64,000 nt of DNA from Guyanagaster necrorhizus (GCF_019112545.1 NW_025064895.1:11048-75047); one strand, 5' to 3'; numbered from the stretch's first letter, positions 1 through 12,413 are shown. Program-made: numbers and translations. The notes: a model not told the origin generated them from the letters alone.

Positions 1-60
1 AAGTGCGAAGGGACATCTGTTTATCACGTGTATCAGTCCACGTGACGCTTGGGCTTAACA
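1..60 (+). repeat. LTR end of a young Ty3-type element (E6), cut by the window edge
   Basis: The last 60 bp of a plus-oriented LTR. It ends in CTTAACA and matches, in inverted orientation, the terminal bases of the E1 LTRs at 4311 and 12470. It keeps four CpG dinucleotides, while the equivalent positions in E1, E2, E3 and E5 are mostly TpG or CpA, so this copy is probably the most recent insertion here. It interrupts the gag of element E0 at 60/61. The expected target duplication would be AAATG (61-65), with its partner outside the window. It could be a 3' LTR or a solo LTR. Confidence 0.75.
25..44. promoter_or_regulatory. Twin CACGTG palindromes near the LTR end
   Basis: Two perfect CACGTG hexamers (25-30 and 39-44) are separated by eight bases. 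CACGTG is the classic E-box bound by bHLH factors such as fungal Cbf1/Pho4. The same places in E1, E2 and E3 read CATGTG and CACATG, which is what deamination of CACGTG would give. The motif is visible; binding is inference. Confidence 0.4.
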
Positions 61-2152
61 AAATGTCAGTGGACAGGTAGATAGAGTATACTTTGAAGTA
101 TTATTTGCAATCAATCAAGAAGTGATCAATATCATCAGATTGCCCTTTAAAGGGCTGAGGCTTTTGTTCAAGGTCTGATTTGCATTGTATAAGAACTAAA
201 TCAGAGGTGAGGGGCTTCATCAGATTTGAGTAATCACTGAAGAATAGTATCTTTTGATGCAACATAAAGAAGGAATAAAAGGAGTCATCATAAGTGATTA
301 GACTTTCAGGAATTTATCCTTCTAGTTTTCTGATGATTCTTCTGTTGATAACTGTAAACCTCTGTTTAGTGGCTTTAGAGTCATCTCCTTTAGGCTGATT
401 GCTGATTTCAGCTTCATCAGTAAGAAGTTGTTCTCCCATCAGTCAGCTTTCTTTCAGCCTCCAAGGATATTTGATCAGATTTTTAGCATGCAGGATCTGT
501 AGTCACTAGTAGTGAGTAAGAGTCAAGCTGGTGGTTTAGATTGTTGATGCTGAATAAATAGCTCACTCTGGAGGAGCAGATAGCATATTTAGCATTGGTC
601 AGATGTTAAATCAAAACTGATAATCTGAGAGTTTGGCCAGAGGGTCTTTAGAGCAGGCTTTATTATAAAGAAAAATAGCCTGTTCAGTTACAGCATACTG
701 TAAAATATTCATTCTTTTAGTATCATCTGCTGTTAAATATTCCTCTTTCAATGGTGTTATTCTCCAGCCTATATTCTGAGGAAGCTTTATGACTCTTTCC
801 TGGTATAACTTCATGAACTCCCACTCTCTCTCATATTGTATTTCTTCTTCAAGCAGTCCTTCATCTTCTACTTTATAATATCCTTCAGACACTTCAAAAG
901 ACACTGCAGTCAGATCATCATCATCTCCACTGTTCTTGCTGTCCTCTGTGAGAGAGTCATTAGGCAGGTCTAAAATAGATGGTGCCTAGAGCTTCACTGT
1001 TACTGGCAAATTGTTCTCAGTTGCTAGATCTAGAGTTAGCAGAAGGAGTAGGTCAGAGAAGGAGTCCTTCACTAGACTCATTTCTTCCATCTGTTGCCTT
1101 CACTGCTGTACAATACTCTCAGAATCAGTCAGTATTTTACTTGTCAAGGAGTACTCCAGCAACTCAGCCTTAGATGAGTCACTGGATGGTTGAGTCAGAG
1201 ATATGGACCAGAGGTGAGAGATGAACTCCATAAGCAGATAGAGGCATGTTGAGAGTTTGAAGAAGAGAAATTTCTGCAGAAGAGTCAGGAGCAATGAATC
1301 CAGATCCAGGAATCCATGCCAACTTGGCTCTTGGAAGAGACTTGAGAGGTAGCTATGGTATTCACTCCACTCATAGTATTCTCTCTCTCACTATTGTCTG
1401 TCTTCTTCTTTGTATCATTCTCACTCATATGCTTCTTCAGCACTATGCTAGGCCTCAGACTCTGACCAAGTCCTGCCTGATAGTATTCTATAGATTTATG
1501 CAATGTTTCAGTTGATGCTTTGCCAATAAAAGTCACAACTACTATGTCTATCACTCTGGTCAGTATAGTGGGAACTTGCAGTGTTCCTACAGCTGGATGA
1601 GAGTGTGTCAGGAGTTGCATAAAGAGAGTTATGGCCAGAGCCTGTAGCCATCCTAGCAGCATCAAGAGAGTCTTGAGCACAGTCTATAATTTTATGCTCT
1701 GAAGAGGCAGTGATAAGAGCAGAGGATGGTTCTGCATTAAAGAAGTCACTGGAGAGGTCCTTGTTCTCATGGTCTGAGATCAGAGAGAGGTTCAGCAGAT
1801 TATGATAGAGGATGCATCAGTGGTATCATCAGTGGTATGAGGATTCTTTCTGTTTTATTAGAAGAACTTTTGAATCTGGATTTTTAGAAGCAGCTTCTGG
1901 TATGATTTCATGTATGGGCTTATTGACAATTCAGATGGCCTCAGAAGGGAGGTCATGAAGGAGGAGGACAGGTGTGATATTTTAGATTTGGCAGTAGATT
2001 GTTCAGAGCTTATAGTAATACCTGATTATTCAAGCAATGACAGACTGGTTTCTTTAGCAAAGATAGACAATAATGAGAAGCCCAAGCAGAGTGCCAATGA
2101 TGGCACTCAAGAGCTTAACAAAGTTGGAAGTGATGTTGCAGGTTGATAGCAT
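61..2152 (-). pseudogene. gag: E0 gag polyprotein, decayed and truncated
   Basis: Starts at the ATG at 2152, 60 bp inside the LTR. About ten polar residues are followed by a hydrophobic segment (VKLLSAIIGTLLGLLIIVYL, 20 residues), then stop codons. Further on, 904-611 keeps a conserved block ending ADDTK..NILQYA, shared with E3 gag (YADDTEKTDILQYA near 35980). The part near 61-180 is the gag core, with residues DIDHFLIDC visible. Many in-frame stops show it is dead. The hydrophobic start is shared with E1, E2, E3 and E5. Confidence 0.7.
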
Positions 2153-2197
2153 TCAGTTTTCTTTGCTTCTAGTATATATAAGAAAAGAGAAGCAAGA

Positions 2198-2210
2198 AGC
2201 TTTGAGTTAA
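2198..2210 (-). promoter_or_regulatory. Putative self-priming primer-binding site of E0
   Basis: The plus-strand bases AGCTTTGAGTTAA directly beside the LTR are complementary to the LTR segment 2370-2381 (plus strand TAGCTCAAAGCT) with one mismatch. That LTR segment lies where transcription should start, so the RNA 5' end could fold back and prime, as in Tf1. There is no TGG start typical of a tRNA 3'-end primer site. Confidence 0.55.
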
Positions 2211-2211
2211 C

Positions 2212-2659
2212 TGTTAGACCTAACTGGCATATGATCTGAGCACATGATAAACTAGCACTGTATCATATTTGCACAGTCATACTAGAGTTCACTAAATGTG
2301 CTGATAGGCAAAGTGCTTCAAGGCCAGAGACAAGCTAGGCTCAAGAGAAGATAGTGTGAGATGAACTTATAGCTCAAAGCTGAACTACTACAGTGAGAGC
2401 TATCCTACTTATACACTGTCTGGTCTGTGATAAATATAGCTGCTCTCTATTATACTGTTCTGTGCTATACTGCTTGTCTTGTCTGATCATCAGAGGTTAG
2501 ATAATAGGATGTTGTTTATGGATGAAGCAACTAAGTACAATAGCACTGTCTATATTATGATTATATAATCTTCTCCATACCCTCAGGTAGATGCTCAAGA
2601 TAAGATAGGTGCCCTAATAAGATAAGAAAAAAGTGATAAGATAAAGAAAAATCATAACA
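2212..2659 (-). repeat. 5' LTR of E0
   Basis: 448-bp LTR bounded by TGTTA and TAACA. Read on the minus strand it has a TATAAG box (2408-2413) and, about 30 bp further on, the primer-like segment at 2370-2381. It is related to the LTRs of E1, E2, E3 and E5 but diverged. Confidence 0.8.
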
Positions 2660-2949
2660 GTAAGGTTCTTGAGTCTTTGGTAAATTTTAAGTGCTGTTGT
2701 TCAGATCAGAATCAACAAGATTAAGCATAGCAGAGCCATATAACCTGTCAAAGAACAATGATCTATATAGTTGTAAATACTATAGTAATATATAAAGTAA
2801 TAAAAAACATACCTCAATCTTTACTTAATATAGGTGTAAAAGACTGAGATACATTGGAAAAAGAAAAAATCTAAAATAAGACAACAATCATGTTATTGAA
2901 TACTAATCATGCAGCTATAAATAAAGGTCATCCAAATATGCTGACAATA
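2660..2949. other. AT-rich unassigned stretch before the copia RT
   Basis: Poor in CpG and rich in A/T. Its position suggests the copia region upstream of reverse transcriptase, but I could not match its translation to the usual pre-RT motifs. No LTR end is visible here apart from E0's at 2659. No gene seen. Confidence 0.4.
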
Positions 2950-3683
2950 AGTATAAACTGAACCTCCTGACACTTTTCAAATGATTTATTCACATCTGTT
3001 GTCTGATTAGCTTTTATCTGACTTGTTTTAGCTTTTGCTGCCTATTACAACCTTGAGCTACATCAGATTGATATCAAGAGGGTATATTTGAATGGATGAC
3101 TCATAGAAAATGAAGTCATCTACATGTGACAACCTCTCAGCTATTTGAATCCTCAGTATTCTTATAAAGTCTGTCATCTTTTTAAAAGCTTATACAGATT
3201 AAAACAAGCTGGCCAATATTGGTATCAAGTTTTGGTTGATATACTAGTCAAAAAATTAAGCTTTATCCAATGTAACATCAACTAGACCATCTTCTTTTGT
3301 CAAGCAAATAGAAAAGTCATGTTTATTGTCATTGTTCATGTTGATGATTGTATCTTTGCAGCCTTCTTGCTTCAGCTTATCACAAAGTTCAAGTCTCAAA
3401 TTTAAAAGTATATACAAATTATGAACCTTGGCAAACTTTATTGGATTTTAGGCTTTGAGATTGATATGATAGAGAATATCATTCTATTCATCTCTCACAG
3501 CAAGTCTATATTGAAGCTATCATTCACCAGTATCATTTTGAAGACTTGAAGCTGTTATTCATTTATATAGACATTCAAGTCCAGCTCTTTTTGTCCCAAT
3601 CTTCTTGTATGTCAGACCAGCATGCTAAAATGCATGGCATTCTATATGCCAAAGCTATTAGTTCATTGATGTATACAGCTATC
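2950..3683 (+). pseudogene. Copia reverse transcriptase, first fragment
   Basis: The translation keeps the Ty1/copia RT signature in order: LFTSVV, two TGA codons where copia has arginine, LAFAAYYNLELHQIDIK, a YLNG box, a CHLFKSLYRLKQAG block (canonical KALYGLKQA), and the catalytic block VIVHVDDCIF with both aspartates. Stops interrupt it, several as TGA where copia has a CGA arginine, as expected of C-to-T decay. It ends at the solo LTR, where YTAI continues at 4187 as NTCSDIAFTI. Confidence 0.85.
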
Positions 3684-4181
3684 TGTTAGAAATGTGCCAA
3701 TCAAGTGGGTTTAAGTGCATGTGCAAAGACTGATAGAGTGCATGGGCATCAATGAAGCTATTGGCAATATCATCCTTGAGTCAGGGCCCAAGGATTTGGA
3801 TGGACAGAACAGAGTTCTATCAGAAAAGTGAAGAAAAATGTCCTTCAGAGTGGAATCTGACAGATGAGATACAGAGGAGCTGAAGTGAGCACAAAGTGTA
3901 GATAGCTATTCAAGTTGATATTTAAACTGAGTAATTACAACAATTATATATGGTTTATATACTATTGATAGTTAATTCTGAGTCAGATCTATTGAATTCT
4001 GGTGTAAATTATTTGCTACTGTTTTTAGAGTCTAGATACTACAATGTGAAATATGAATGTGAAATAATAATAGTAAAATAAAATTGATAGTTAATGGGAA
4101 GTGAGCAGAGTCCAGTGGAGCATGGTGATTAAATCTATAGTTGGTTGAAGTGATGCAGAGACTGGTGGCATGCACATAATA
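3684..4181 (-). repeat. Solo LTR of the E4 family, inserted in copia RT
   Basis: 498 bp bounded by TGTTA and TAATA (from TAACA). It matches, in inverted orientation, both E4 LTRs (17872-18372 and 43411-43911). The flanks CTATC (3679-3683) and TTATC (4182-4186) form a 5-bp target duplication with one C/T difference, so it is a solo LTR left after recombination of a full element. Confidence 0.85.
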
Positions 4182-4310
4182 TTATCAATACTTGTTCTGA
4201 TATTGCATTTACTATTGCTGCCTTATCTTGTTATATGGCAAACCCTGAACCAGCTCATTGAGAAGCCATAAAGCAAGTATTTCACTATCTAAAAGAGATA
4301 TCAGACTTAT
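4182..4310 (+). pseudogene. Copia RT C-terminal fragment
   Basis: The frame resumes after the solo LTR as NTCSDIAFTIAALSCYM, then HW and AIKQVFHYLKE. This is the conserved copia stretch TRPDIAFAV..LSRF...HW.A.KR.LRYLKGT. Reading TR as TC and P as S fits C-to-T changes. It ends at CTTAT (4306-4310), the left target duplication of E1. Confidence 0.85.
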
Positions 4311-4829
4311 TGTTAAGCCCAAACTCCATGTGACTATCAACACATGATAAACAGTTCAGAACCTCGCACTTTGGGTTAGACTGACTGAGTTCACTGATGT
4401 GTTAATAGAGGTGTGTGGTCAAGGCATTTGCAAGTTGCTTGAGATAGAATGGTAGAGAATAAACTTTAGCTTGAAGCTGAGGTATTACAGCAAGAGCTAC
4501 ACTACTTAAATACTGTTCTGTTATCTGACTATTAATAGATGTTCACAAAAGATAATGTCTATCATAGAGCTGTTGCCCTTACTGTTGCCAGGCTCTCCAC
4601 AAAAGCTGTGGTCCTGCTGTTGTGCTGTTGCAGTTGCACTGCCATTTGGAGATAAAAGGAGTATTGTCTCTCTCTCCACAGTACACAGCAGCATGCTAAG
4701 ATAATGACCAACTGAGTTGCTGAGCTAAGCATTCTCATGGTTTTAAGTGCTGGCTTAAGCACCCTGACTAAGCAAAGATAGGGGTCATTTCTGAAGGAAA
4801 AAGAAAGAAAAATAGGAGAAATCATAATA
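4311..4829 (-). repeat. 3' LTR of E1
   Basis: 519 bp, plus-strand ends TGTTAAGCCC and CATAATA. Similar along its length to 12470-12976. It has lost one CpG per twin-box motif (CATGTG...CACATG). Confidence 0.9.
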
Positions 4830-4932
4830 TTACCCCCTCCATAAGACCATCATCCTAATGGTTAAGTTAGGATAAGTCATCCTGGCCAGTCACAGTGTCA
4901 GCATCTCCATTCTCCTTGGAGATTGCTCTTTG

Positions 4933-7900
4933 CTATATGTTCCTTGGCATAAGTTCCACAGATGGCAGATGCCTTGGTCCTGTGCATTGCACCATTTCTG
5001 GCTTGTCCATCACAGTGTCAGCCTCTCCATCCTCCTTGACATTGGCCCTCCATGTTCCTACATGTCCTCTGCTGATCTCAGATAGCCAATCTGCTGGACT
5101 CATCATATGATTTGTTTGCAGATTCATTAAGACTTTGACTGCAGATAGATATATTTGTTCAGAGATAATGTTGAACATGACCTCCTTTGCATCCATTCTG
5201 TTGATTTTGTGTTCATAGTCTCGAATCGCCTCTTCTGCATTCATGTATTTTTCATTAACCTATTGGTTTGATTCTAGCCCATAGTCTTTTCAGCTGACTA
5301 AGTAGTCAACAGTTGTTTTTATGCCTCTGCCTCATGCTTTAACTTTTCTTGTTTTGTGATTTAGCACTTTATTGATTTTGTAGTGTTTTTCATCATCGAT
5401 GAGGTCTGAAGGAGGTGGCAATGGTCGTTCTTGGTTTGGAAAGATGGGAGCCACGTATAGTGTCAACAATGTTTCATTGAAAACATTATAAACTTTCCAG
5501 ATTGTGGATAATTGCAACTTGTATGCCGATATTCTGATTTTGGCTATGATTTTGAATGGTCCTATTTGTTTATCCAATAGCTTTTGCTTCAGTCTTGGCA
5601 GATGGAGATTTGTTGTATCCAACCAAACTTTATCATTGGTTGAATATTGGTGTGCTGGACATCGATGTTTGTTGTATTGCTTCTTTATTATTTTGGCAGC
5701 CTGTTTGAGAGTGGCTTTAGTTTCCTTGTAGATCTTTGCCATTGTTATTGTAAAGTCTGTTGATGCTGGTGTCATTGTGTGGATCTGCCCTGTTTGTGCA
5801 ACTGGTGGGTTCTGTCCATAGTTCACAAAGAACAGCATTTTGCCTGTTGCTGAGTGAGCTCTATTATTGTGTTGGAATGCCACTAGTGCTAGCCATTCCA
5901 TTCAGTCATCCTGTTAATAGCTGATAAAAAGTCGCAGATACTTTTCAATTTCTTAGTTGGCCTGTTCTGTTTGGCCATCTGTCTGTAGATGATATGCTGT
6001 TGAGGCATTTCATTTGATGTTGAGGAGTCGATATAGATCATCCAAGAACTTAGACATGAATTGTGGTTCTCTGTCTGATATTACTACTTGAGACATATCA
6101 TATTTTGCATATACCTCATCCTATAGGATTTTAGCCTATCCTTTGGATGTTAATTCTGTTGAACAAGTGATTGGAATGATTGCTTTCAAGAAGTGATCAA
6201 TGATGACAATGATTGCATCATAGCCATCACTTTCAGGAAGTCCAGTTATCATATCCACTAAAATGTGGGTCCATGGTGACAAAGAGACTTCATTTGGATG
6301 GAGTGGAGCTGCTCTGGGTTGTGTTGAAGTCTTACTTCATTGACAAGCTTCACAAGCTTTGACATATCAGATGATATCATAGTCCATTTTGGGCCACCAA
6401 TATTCTCTCAAGACTAATTCCTTTGTTTTAGCGATCTCTGGATGTCTGGTGGTTGCATGATCATGGTAGGTGGCAATGATGTCACCTCAAAGTCCTTGAT
6501 CTCTTGGGATATAGATTCACTCATCATAGTGGATCAATCTCTCTTCCTTTTTCAGTCCCCATTTATAATTCAATAATGAGGCAATCCTCTGATCCCATTT
6601 ATGGGGATCCTGCATGGTGCTCTTGATGTGCTCATGTATCTCCTCTTCTGTCAGCATGATCATTGCCTGGAAGTATTCTGGTTATAATAATATGATCTCC
6701 TTATTGTCATCTCCTCCTTGGTTGTGATCTGCCCTGTGGCTGAAGAAGTCAGCCTTTTTGTTTGCTGCTCCAGCCTTGTGATGCAGCATGTATTCATATT
6801 CGGATAATTCTATAACCCATCTGGCTTGCCTTTGGTTAAGCTTTTGGGGTTGTCAGAAGTATTGTAGATTCTGGTGATCTATCCAGATCTCAAAAACCTG
6901 ATTGGCTCTAATGAGATAATGCTGCCATTTGGTTAAAGTGAGTATTATAGCAAGGAGTTCCTTGTCATATATTTTATAATTCTGCTCCATTACAGTGAGT
7001 GCTTTTGACATAAAAGCAACTGGTTGCCATTTGCCATCCTGTTCCTGTGAGAGTATGGCTCCAATAGCATCTTCACTAGAGTCGGCCTCCACTCTGAACT
7101 TTCCATCCTGACTTGGTATGGCCAGGATGACATCTTCAGCTAGTCGACGTTTAAGGTCATTAAACGCTGCCCATTGGGAAATTCCCCAAGTCCATGGGGA
7201 ATTTCTGGTTAATTGTGTCATAGGTTGGACTATTTTGCTGTAATCTCAGATGAATTGTCAGTAGAAGTTGGTAAATCCAAGGAAAGATTGTAGTTCCTTC
7301 TTCTTCATCAGTTCTGGCCATTTAGTTACCCCTGCCACCTTGACAGGGTCCATCCTGATGCTTCCTTCACTGATAATGACTCTGAGGTATTCTGTTTCCA
7401 ATACCTCGAACTCGCACTTTTCAGCTTTGAGAAAAAGTCAGTGTTTCCTTATTAAAGACAGCATCTGACATACTGTTTTTCAGTGTTCCTCCTTGGTTTT
7501 GGACAGAATGAGTATGTTGTCTAAGTAGATTGTTACCTTCCCCATAGCAATGAGATCTTTAAAGATATCATTCATCATCCACTGGAATGTGGCTGGTGAG
7601 TTGGTGAGTCCAAAAAACATAACTGTCAGTTCGAACAAACTGCAGTTAGTTTGAAAAGCAGCCTTCCATTCATCGCCTTCTTTGATGTGAATGTTGTTGT
7701 ACCCCCACTGAACATCTAGTTTGGTGTAGTACCTTGCACCTTGGAGTTTATCCATTAACTCCATAATTAAAGGAAGCAAATAATGATTCTTGATCATCAT
7801 CTCATTAAGCTTCTGATAATCTTGTATCAGTCAAAGTTTCCTATCCTTCTTTTTGATGAAGAAGAAGGGTGATGCCATTGGAGACTTTGATAGTTGGATC

Positions 7901-8659
7901 CTTTCACTAGATAAGTTTTCTTCGAGGAACTTGTCTAACTTCTGTTGCTCATTATTGCCTAAGAGATAACACTTGCAATCCAGATTGGCATTCGCATTGG
8001 AGATCAGTTTGATGGCATGGTCCCAGGCTTTTGCTTTGGGTAGCTTGTCAAAACTTTCTTTTTCAAATAAATTCTGATAGTCTCATGTCTATTCAGATAC
8101 CATTTCCTCGAATGACCTTTTCTTTTTTCTGGCATTGGCTTTTGCTGCTAGATCATTAGCATGGTGTATTGCTTGAATGCTAATAGCCCTTTGTAAATCA
8201 ACAGTGAGAATCATCTCACTGTCTTCCATCTCTTCATCCCATCAGTCCTCAGGATCTTCATTCAGTAACTCGAATAGAATCTTCTGGCAATGGCATCGAG
8301 CAAAAATGATGCATCCAGTCTTCTAATTGATTAGCAGATTATGTCTGATTAACCAATCATGACTGAGGAATACTTCTTTGGTTCCTAGATTGGTCACTGC
8401 CAGGTCAATTTGTTCCAAGTGGTTGCCAATAGTGAGCCTAAGCTCCATATATTTGGTGATTGATCCAGCCTGATTATTTGTTCCATCTGTATTATAGACT
8501 GAGATAGATGCTGCCATGGCTTGAATAGGAAGTTTGTGGTTTTTGACAAAAGCTTGGTTGATTGAGCTCCCAGTACAGCCACTGTCAATCAGAGTGGTGA
8601 CTGCATGGGTTGATTGAGACATTAGTACTTCAATCTGGGCTTTAGTCACTAAGTCTTGT
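4933..8659 (-). pseudogene. pol: E1 pol (PR-RT-RH-IN-chromodomain), decayed
   Basis: Protease near 8649-8323 with an intact LIDSGCTGSS active site. RT near 8040-7240 with the catalytic box as YLDN (canonical YLDD). RNase H near 7221-6800 (FRVEADSSEDAIGAIL, YDKELLAI). Integrase near 6440-5332 with a zinc-binding start, VISDREPQF and a GPF module (IGPFKIIAKI). The chromodomain near 5330-5190 is interrupted by stops (VNEKYMNAEEAIRDYEH follows). The C-terminal tail carries a short repeat, EDGEADTV and ENGDADTV, from a 30-bp unit 120 bp apart (4891-4920, 5011-5040). Confidence 0.8.
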
Positions 8660-11600
8660 CTGGGTGACTTGATCCATTGAATGTATTTTCAGGGTCCATG
8701 CAGTTTGTCAAGCCATTCCAAGGCTCTGCATCATTCCATGATCTGTATTTCAGTAATCATATCATCAATCACTTTATCCACTCAGATCTTATGTACCCAG
8801 TTTTTAAGTATGGCTTTTGCTGCTGCCTTGTCTTTAGCATCCTTGATCACTCACTAAGTCCACTTGGTATCGAATGGTTTGAGCCAGTTATTGGGGCCCT
8901 CTGCCTCCATTCGACCTAAAGGCGATTGAGTTCCTAAAATATCAGTTTGGTGAACTTTTAATGAGGACTTACCTTTTTTAGGACTCTCTGTCCTTCTTTA
9001 ACCATATGTTGGTGATTGAGTGACTGGTTTTGGTTGTTTTGATTCCTTAGGTGATTTCATAAAAGTGGTACTGTCAGGTATATTTGAATGCATGCATAGT
9101 TTAGACATAGGTGGAGTAACTACAGAGGGGAAATTGTCAGTCCATTCTATGGCTGGGGGTGATAGTCCACTAGTTAATATTTAAGCTAAGTCAGTGGAAT
9201 TGCTCACTGCTCAGTCTCACCTTTTACCTTCTTAGGCTTACCTTCAGTTTTGAGGTCTTAGTCCTCCTTCATCAGTTCTGCGATTTATGCTTGAATATCC
9301 TCCTGAGTGCATTTATTCTTCCTCTGAGGGCAGTTTCATGCCATGTGGCTCTTCTGGCCACAATTGAAACACTTTCCCTTCTTCTTGAGGCAATTCACAT
9401 TCATTGGCTAATCTGTTCTGGTAAATGTTATACCTATACCAGTTCGCTTCTCTCTAAAAGAAGTTGGGGTCGAGCCCCTGGGCTTGGTGGATGTGGTCAT
9501 AGCAGAGGCAGAAGACTTTGAGCCTTGTCCCTAGTTTCTATAAGTCCCATATGTCAGAGTCATTGCTTCTGCCTTCTGTCATTGTCATTCCTTATACATG
9601 GTGATGATTTGGGCCTTTCATTCATCGTATCTGACAGAGATTCCTGTCTGATATCAGAGATGGTGATAAGGTAATGAGATGGTAGGCCCATCTTTATGTA
9701 TTTGATCATTCATCTAGAGTCAGTAATATTGTCACAGATCCCAGCGAGTCGTCCAAGTCATTCCAACTCATCAAAGTAATTGGTGGTGGCTTTGCTAGCT
9801 ATCTTGTACTCTTTTATCTTCTGCTTATGGACTTCTTGGATAGCTGGGTCTGTGAATTTGTTGACAATCATTTGTTTAAATATCAGCCACAAGGGGTATC
9901 GATGATGAGTCCTTGTGGTGGACCAGAATGTTAGAGAGATTAGGACCCACCAGGTTTTTGCTTTGTCAGCCATGTGAGTGACTACGAATGTAACCTTGTA
10001 CATGTCAGCAAGGAAGTATGGTGTGAACACTTGAAAGTATTGGTCACAGTCAACCAGGAACCAGTCAATATCATTGGAGGCACCTCAGAAGAGTTTGGGC
10101 TCTGCTACCAGAATGGGTTTAACATTAAGGATTTAAGTCTCTGCATTAAGAGCAGGCATTGGGTTGGGCCACCCTCTGGCAGGCAGTTTCAACCATCTGC
10201 TCAGGGGTTCTGAGAAAGAATGGAGAGAGCCATCATCAGCAATGGGACTTTCCAGTGGAGGAACTGTCTTCTATATGATCCACCCATTCCTGACAGTCCA
10301 GCCCTGGGCAAGCACCACAGGGTCGTCTTCTGTGGAGACTGATTCAGCAGGTTTGGGGTCCTTGCTGCCCTTGGCTTTATCTGATGGCAGTTGTCTGGCA
10401 AATGGTCACTGAACCAGGAACCTCCATGAGTTCAAGTGGTAACTACTTAGCTTGGGTTGGTATTGGGAGAGTTGAAATGCCATACTATAGACAGCAGAAG
10501 TGGCAAATGAGTATCTTGATGATATCATTCAGATAGTGGGTGTCATATTGGCTGGCTGGCTCAGCACAATACTCAGCATCCACAGTCTTGGCATTGTGCC
10601 ATACTTCGGCCTGTATGGTGGTAATGCCTGTATCTGATATCCTAAATATTTTTTATTGTAAATAAAAATGGCTTATTCAGTGGCCACATATTGTAAAATC
10701 TCTGCATGCTCGACATAGTCAGTAGAGAGGTATCTTTGTCCCATGGATGACACCAACCAGATGTCATCCATCCACAGTGTTGTTGTTCTCTCCTGGAACA
10801 GTTCCATAAAGTCTCTCTTTTGCGCTTCTCATGCTAGCTCCTTCTGCTTCTCTTCATGCATATTGATGTTCCATGTGCTGACCCAGTCAGTTGGAGGACC
10901 CTTGACTTTCTCATCATGATCCTCCTCCCTCTTGTCATCTATGTCTCTGCTGGTGGTCTTGTTGCTCTTGTCCCTCTTGAGGAGAAAACTGTTGTGTGGG
11001 TTGTAGACCTCTAAGATGGCTGTGCTAGAGCTGCATGCTGGGTCCAGCATCATTAGATCTGGGTCGAGGAGTAGGCTGCTGCTCAGGCTGCTCTAGTGGC
11101 TCCTCGATGCTCATTGTTGTTGGCATTATTGCTCTGTGATACCAGCGGAAGTTTCTGTAAAATTTTGGGTTGAGAAAGAGGGCTGCAAAACTTCTATCAA
11201 GGAACCTCTTGAGGTCACTGGTTGGGTTGATACCCTCATTATCTCCCCCGATTGTTCCTCTGTCTTCCGGGATTTCATCTCCTCAGACCAAAATGTCATC
11301 TATCTCTGCAATGGTATCAGTCCTGTAAGATAGCAGGCGGTTGTTGTCAAGATTTGGCTGGGCCTCTTCCTCGATGGGGTCTGCCCAGGAGTCAGACTCA
11401 ATAGTGAGAGTGACAGGTTTCTGGAAAGGTGAGTCAGAGGTGGTGGTCCCAACAAGAGTGTCGGTACGACTTCTCCCTTCCATTTTTCTTCGCTCCTCTA
11501 CCACTTGTGCTTGGAGGTAGTGCCCAAAGAGGGTGTTCTCCTTTGTGATCTCATTGTTGATATATGCCTGCTCCTCTCTGTGCTCAGAAACATTATAGGT

Positions 11601-12413
11601 ACATTGAACTTGGTCCTCTCTGGAGAGAACCATAGTAGCAGAGTGGGCTGGCCATGTTCCTGCTGATACCGCTCATATGCTTTCTGCTCTGCTAGTATGA
11701 CTGCTAACTGGACCATGCTCTATTCAGTTGGCTTCAATGGTAGCGGCTTGCCACCAGCAGCACTCATCATGGTCATTGTGCCAGTACTGGTTGCTTCCAG
11801 CTCTGACTCTGCTGCTAGTCCTTCTGTTGTTTGTAGTCATGGTTGATCAAGACCTATGACCCCTGGGACTTCGGGTCTCTCAAGCCATCCTTGGGGCATC
11901 CAGAGAGTCTCTGACATGGCACCCAATGCTGGTACTAGGGATGGGGGTTGTTGTCTTGATTGCTGAGATACTGTGCTAGGGAGACGGGATGGAGGTGTCG
12001 GATCTGGGTTGTTGAAACCCTGTAGCCCAAGAGTTTCCAGAGTCTTGGATGACTGCTGTCAGGGGTCGCAGAGAGTATGTGTGCTGCTGATACTGCTCCT
12101 CTTCTTTCCTAGGACATTTCTGAGTCAAGCTCTCAGGGATATTTTCAGGGTCTGTTCCTTCTGTGGTTTGGAAAGACTGTTGGGCAGAGACAGGGATGTC
12201 ATAGAGGGGGAGGTCTGATGTGACATTTCAGAGAATAGTTTGGATACATTAGAATTCATGATAGTGCCTGATTGTCTAAGCTATGATTAATTGGCATCCA
12301 TGGCACAGCTGTATGATCACTAATAGACCAATCAGAATTCCTATGATAGATGCCAGGAGTTCAAAGAACTTGTGAGTAAAGTTCAGATCAGAAGGATTAA
12401 GGGCAGATGGCAT
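8660..12413 (-). pseudogene. gag: E1 gag polyprotein, decayed
   Basis: Starts at the ATG at 12413 (MPSALNPSD...), followed by a predicted membrane helix (core LLASIIGILIGLLVIIQL). The gag core lies near 9758-10030 (F..YFLADMYKVTF..., then KTWW). A CCHC zinc knuckle sits near 9325-9390 (CFNCGQKSHMA, stop, NC). Several stops and frame breaks. The hydrophobic start right inside the LTR is unusual for gag and is shared with E0, E2, E3 and E5. Confidence 0.75.

Larger units (their letters stand above)
61..2659 (-). mobile_element. E0: partial Ty3/gypsy element, 5' LTR plus gag, minus strand
   Basis: The minus-strand 5' LTR is at 2212-2659, followed by decayed gag running leftwards until the E6 LTR interrupts it at 60. 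Pol and the 3' LTR lie outside the window. The gag core near 61-180 matches the same region of E2 and E3 (an aspartate-rich stretch, then a DCxxYF motif). The base run after the LTR at 2660 (GTAAG) would be the target duplication; its partner is not visible. Confidence 0.75.

Noticed and set aside
611..904. 97-codon minus-strand ORF taken as a separate small gene
   Set aside because: It matches the conserved ADDT..ILQYA block of E3 gag and lies in the expected order between the E0 LTR and the gag core, so it is a gag remnant.
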